A stretch of 34,943 nt of DNA from Pseudomonadota bacterium (lineage in GTDB: Bacteria; Pseudomonadota; Gammaproteobacteria; Burkholderiales; Rhodocyclaceae). The stretch spans positions 1 to 34,943 of the forward strand of contig JAFEDH010000005.1 in assembly GCA_018241695.1 (NCBI GenBank), written 5' to 3'. The position numbers were made by a program, and so were the translations under genes. The notes beneath the pieces were generated by a model. It did no database searches, was not told the DNA's origin, and saw only the letters and a list, made by a program, of their open reading frames with translations. Positions 32,394 to 34,943 of this stretch are shown here, one piece after another. The stretch's first letter is position 1. Each line of letters starts with the position of its first letter.

Positions 32394-34349
32394 ATGTCCG
32401 AACTTTCTCGCCTATTTGCCGCCGATGGCCCACTGGCCCGGGCCATTCCAGGCTTTCGGTTGCGCCCCCAGCAACTGGAGATGGCGGAGCGGATCGAAGC
32501 GGCGATCCGTAACAATGACATCTTCGTGGCCGAGGCAGGTACCGGTACCGGGAAAACCTTTGCCTATCTGGTGCCATCGCTGCTATCCGGGGGCAAGATC
32601 GTGATCTCCACCGGCACCAGGACCTTGCAGGATCAACTGTTCAACCGGGATTTACCCGTGGTGCGCGAGGCCCTCGGTGTGGGTGCCACCATCGCGCTTC
32701 TCAAGGGCCGCGCCAATTACGTGTGCCCTTATCACCTCGAACGGGCACTGTCCGAAGGACGCACGCTGGCCACCAAAGCCGAGGCAGCCCACCTGCGCAC
32801 CATCGCACGCTTCGCCAAGGCAACCCGGAGCGGAGACAAGGCCGAACTCTCTTCGGTACCGGAAGATTCCGGCGCATGGGTGCTGGCCACTTCCACCCGC
32901 GACAACTGTCTGGGACAGGAATGCCCCAGGGTCAAGGAATGCTTTGTTCTCAACGCCCGCCGCGAAGCCCTCAGCGCCGACGTGGTGGTAGTCAACCACC
33001 ACCTCTTTTTTGCCGACGTGATGCTCAAGGATGACGGCCTGGGTGAACTGTTGCCCGCCTGCAATGCCGTGATTTTCGATGAAGCGCATCAGCTTCCCGA
33101 AGTCGCCGGGCTGTTTTTCGGTGAAAGCCTGAGCACCAGCCAGTTGATCGAACTGGCCCGGGACAGCCGCAATGAAGGTCTCGCCGCCGCAAAAGATTAC
33201 CCACCCCTGCAGGAAGCGGCGCGGTCCGTAGACAAGACGGCAAGGGATCTGCGCCTGTCGGTCAAGCTGGAAAACACACGCATCTCCATGGAACGGCTGG
33301 GCCAGGATGGAGAATTCAAGGTGGCAATCAGCGGCATTGAATCCGCACTCAAGGAACTGGAACGCCATCTCGCCGCCCAGGCCGGACGCTCGGAAGGCAT
33401 CGACCACTGCGCGCGCCGTGCCAGCGAAATGGCCCTGCGCCTGGCCCGCTGGCAGGCGAGCGAATCTCCCGGAGCCGCCAACGGGGAAACTTATGTGCGC
33501 TGGGTCGAGGTTTTCAGCCAGGCCATGGCCCTGAACATGACACCGCTCTCGGTGGCGGATATTTTCCAGCGCCAGCTGGAAGGCCATCCCCGGGCCTGGA
33601 TATTCACCTCGGCAACCCTGGCCGTGGGCAAGGATTTTGGCCACTACTGCGGCGAACTGGGTCTTGCAACTGCGCTCACCGGCCAGTGGGGAAGTCCCTT
33701 CGACTACGAGCACAATGCCCTGCTCTACTGCCCCCAGGGTCTGCCCGTCCCCAATCATCCGGATTATCAGGATGCCGTGGCGGAAGCAGTCTGGCCGGTA
33801 TTACAGGCATCGGGGGGACGGGCTTTCATCCTATGCACGTCGCTCAGGGCCATGCGTCGTATCCATGCGCTGCTGCAGGAACGGATCACCACGGCAGGCG
33901 TGGAGATGCCCCTGCTGATCCAGGGCGAAGGATCCCGCACCGAACTGCTGGAACGTTTCCGCCATCTGGGCAACGCCGTACTGGTGGCAAGCCAGAGTTT
34001 CTGGGAAGGAGTGGACGTGCGTGGTGAAGCGCTGTCTCTTGTGGTGATCGACAAACTGCCCTTCGCGCCGCCGGACGACCCGGTGCTGGCCGCGCGTATC
34101 GAGCACCTAAGGAAACAGGGCCACAACGCTTTCTTCAGCCACCAGTTACCCCGCGCCGTGATCAGCATGAAACAGGGTGCCGGCCGACTGATCCGGGATG
34201 AAGCCGATCGGGGGGTGCTCATGATCTGCGATCCCCGCCTGGTGGAAAAATCCTACGGCAAAGCCGTGTGGCGCTCCCTCCCTCCCATGCGTCGTACCCG
34301 CGATATCACCGAAGTAACCGCCTTTTTTCAGGCAGACCCGGTCCGCTGA
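32394..34349 (+). CDS. yoaA: DinG/YoaA-family ATP-dependent DNA helicase
   Basis: 651-residue superfamily 2, XPD-like 5'-3' helicase for DNA repair. Walker A is 'EAGTGTGKT' (residues 47-55), motif Ia 'ISTGTRTLQDQLF', and the DEAH box lies at 229-232. The iron-sulfur cluster ligands C111, C172, C177 and C183 sit between them ('YVCPYHL', 'NCLGQECPRVKECF'), so a 4Fe-4S cluster is expected. The second RecA domain shows 'WIFTSATLAVG', 'SQSFWEGVDVRG', 'VVIDKLPFAPPDDP' and motif VI 'QGAGRLIRDEADRGV'. The ATG at 32394 matches the family N terminus; the longer open frame runs into the divergent pseudogene. Not part of the EPS system. Confidence 0.92.
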   Translation: MSELSRLFAADGPLARAIPGFRLRPQQLEMAERIEAAIRNNDIFVAEAGTGTGKTFAYLVPSLLSGGKIVISTGTRTLQDQLFNRDLPVVREALGVGATIALLKGRANYVCPYHLERALSEGRTLATKAEAAHLRTIARFAKATRSGDKAELSSVPEDSGAWVLATSTRDNCLGQECPRVKECFVLNARREALSADVVVVNHHLFFADVMLKDDGLGELLPACNAVIFDEAHQLPEVAGLFFGESLSTSQLIELARDSRNEGLAAAKDYPPLQEAARSVDKTARDLRLSVKLENTRISMERLGQDGEFKVAISGIESALKELERHLAAQAGRSEGIDHCARRASEMALRLARWQASESPGAANGETYVRWVEVFSQAMALNMTPLSVADIFQRQLEGHPRAWIFTSATLAVGKDFGHYCGELGLATALTGQWGSPFDYEHNALLYCPQGLPVPNHPDYQDAVAEAVWPVLQASGGRAFILCTSLRAMRRIHALLQERITTAGVEMPLLIQGEGSRTELLERFRHLGNAVLVASQSFWEGVDVRGEALSLVVIDKLPFAPPDDPVLAARIEHLRKQGHNAFFSHQLPRAVISMKQGAGRLIRDEADRGVLMICDPRLVEKSYGKAVWRSLPPMRRTRDITEVTAFFQADPVR

Positions 34350-34361
34350 TTTTCCGGACCG
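34339..34361 (+). terminator. Hairpin at the end of the helicase gene
   Basis: CGGTCCG (34339-34345) pairs perfectly with CGGACCG (34355-34361) and is followed by TTT. It overlaps the stop codon at 34347-34349. The T-run is short, so termination may be partial or Rho-dependent. Confidence 0.4.
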
Positions 34362-34366
34362 TTTCC

Positions 34367-34391
34367 GCGCAAGGGTTCAAACCCCTTGCGC
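34367..34391 (+). terminator. Second hairpin downstream of the helicase gene
   Basis: GCGCAAGGG (34367-34375) pairs with CCCTTGCGC (34383-34391) over a 7-nt loop, a stable 9-bp stem lying just after the first hairpin. No T-run follows. The two hairpins together separate the helicase gene from the Rieske gene. Confidence 0.45.
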
Positions 34392-34488
34392 ATCGCCCTG
34401 CCACTCCGCTACCCTCATGCTGCTGGGGTACGCCGCACCCAGCGATTCTTTCCACTCACAGAGATCAACCCGTCCAAGAGGAGCCCGC

Positions 34489-34943
34489 ATGGCAAAGACC
34501 GCAGATTACGGACTGGGCAAGTTCGACTTTCCCCGCGGCTGGTTCATGATTGCCGAATCCTCGGAACTCCAGGACAAGCCGCAGGGCGTCCGCTTCTTCG
34601 GCAAGGATTTTGCCCTCTATCGCGGCAAGAGCGGGCGGGTGGTCATGCTCGATGCCTACTGTCCCCACATGAAGACCCATCTGGCGAAGAACACCACGTC
34701 CTATGTGGTGATCGACAATGGCGGCACCAATATCGAAGGCGATTCGATCCGCTGCCCCTATCACGGCTGGCGCATCAATGCCGAGGGCAAGGTCGACGAC
34801 ATTCCCTATTCTCCCGAACCGCCCCCGCCCAGCGCCTGCGTCAAGTCCTACCGGCTGGCCGAAGCCATGGGCGCCGTCTGGTTCTGGCACGATGCCGAAG
34901 GCGGCGAACCGGAGTGGGAACTGGATGTGCTGCCGCAGTGGAA
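34489..34943 (+). CDS. Rieske 2Fe-2S oxygenase, N-terminal part (cut by window end)
   Basis: First 151 residues of a Rieske non-heme iron oxygenase. The cluster ligands are C58 and H60 in 'AYCPHM' and C89 and H92 in 'CPYHGW'. The gap between the pairs is 28 residues, longer than the usual 15-19. The start 'YGLGKFDFPRGWFMIAES' and the whole arrangement resemble KshA-like 3-ketosteroid 9-alpha-hydroxylase oxygenases and similar monooxygenases that use an external reductase; aromatic-ring dioxygenases are the alternative. The catalytic iron domain lies outside the window, so the substrate cannot be named. AAGAGGAG lies 5 nt before the ATG, a strong ribosome binding site. It is separate from the EPS locus in function. 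Confidence 0.85.
   Translation, partial: MAKTADYGLGKFDFPRGWFMIAESSELQDKPQGVRFFGKDFALYRGKSGRVVMLDAYCPHMKTHLAKNTTSYVVIDNGGTNIEGDSIRCPYHGWRINAEGKVDDIPYSPEPPPPSACVKSYRLAEAMGAVWFWHDAEGGEPEWELDVLPQW

Noticed and set aside
32652..33758. Long minus-strand open frame (368 codons) opposite the helicase gene
   Set aside because: It lies fully antisense to a well-supported DinG/YoaA gene, has a composition that mirrors the sense codons and shows no recognisable domain.
1..34943. CRISPR array, tRNA/rRNA genes, insertion sequences or prophage parts
   Set aside because: No spaced direct repeats, no tRNA-like cloverleaf, no transposase or integrase motifs were seen on either strand.

Overview
The window is an exopolysaccharide (EPS) biosynthesis locus of the exosortase-associated type, from a Gram-negative bacterium that is most likely a betaproteobacterium. 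The gene set EpsB-EpsL-EpsD-EpsE-EpsF-EpsG plus an exosortase of the XrtB/EpsH type is characteristic of the methanolan-like eps loci known from betaproteobacteria. A Rieske oxygenase of the 3-ketosteroid-hydroxylase or ring-hydroxylating kind at the right edge would fit a sterol- or aromatic-degrading relative, but the genus cannot be fixed from sequence alone.

Layout. At the left (1-5056) a plus-strand unit holds the end of a secreted PKD/beta-helix protein, a UDP-GlcNAc 2-epimerase (wecB), an alpha/alpha-toroid (VpsJ-like) protein and a WecG/TagA-type glycosyltransferase. This unit converges on a minus-strand array of 20 genes, with only 24 bp between the two stop codons. The array runs from epsL (27344) down to 5081 with very small gaps and many ATGA or similar overlaps, so it is probably one long operon with at most one or two internal promoters. 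In transcription order it encodes: EpsL barrel protein, EpsD peptidyl-prolyl isomerase lipoprotein, EpsE export protein, EpsF chain-length determinant, EpsG kinase, exosortase XrtB, Wzy-like polymerase/ligase, Wzx flippase, a GT2, a sulfotransferase, a second GT2, a GT4, a sugar-nucleotide epimerase, a three-domain nucleotidyltransferase-phosphatase-kinase fusion, HddA kinase, GmhA isomerase, a third GT2, a WecD-like acetyltransferase, WecE aminotransferase and a glycosyltransferase-like protein of uncertain family. Divergently from epsL, on the plus strand, lie epsB (initiating sugar-phosphate transferase), a membrane sensor histidine kinase and a NarL/LuxR-type response regulator, which probably controls the locus.

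Together these genes describe a Wzx/Wzy-type pathway. EpsB starts the repeat on undecaprenyl phosphate and several glycosyltransferases extend it. Wzx flips it, Wzy polymerises it, and EpsF/EpsG/EpsE/EpsD/EpsL control length and export. The sugar-nucleotide genes predict unusual building blocks: ManNAc (WecB/WecG), dTDP-Fuc4NAc (WecE/WecD) and GDP-D-glycero-D-manno-heptose (GmhA/HddA/HddC-GmhB), possibly with sulfate groups.

The right flank (31859-34943) is not EPS-related: an AhpD/carboxymuconolactone-decarboxylase-family pseudogene with a nonsense codon and a frameshift, a DinG/YoaA-family helicase, and the start of a Rieske oxygenase gene cut by the window end. I saw no tRNA, rRNA, CRISPR array or insertion sequence.

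The most notable points are the extra P-loop kinase domain fused to the heptose enzymes, the enterobacterial-common-antigen-like sugar genes inside an exosortase EPS locus, the sulfotransferase, the absence of an EpsI gene and of any visible PEP-CTERM substrate, and two mutually exclusive hairpins in front of wecB.
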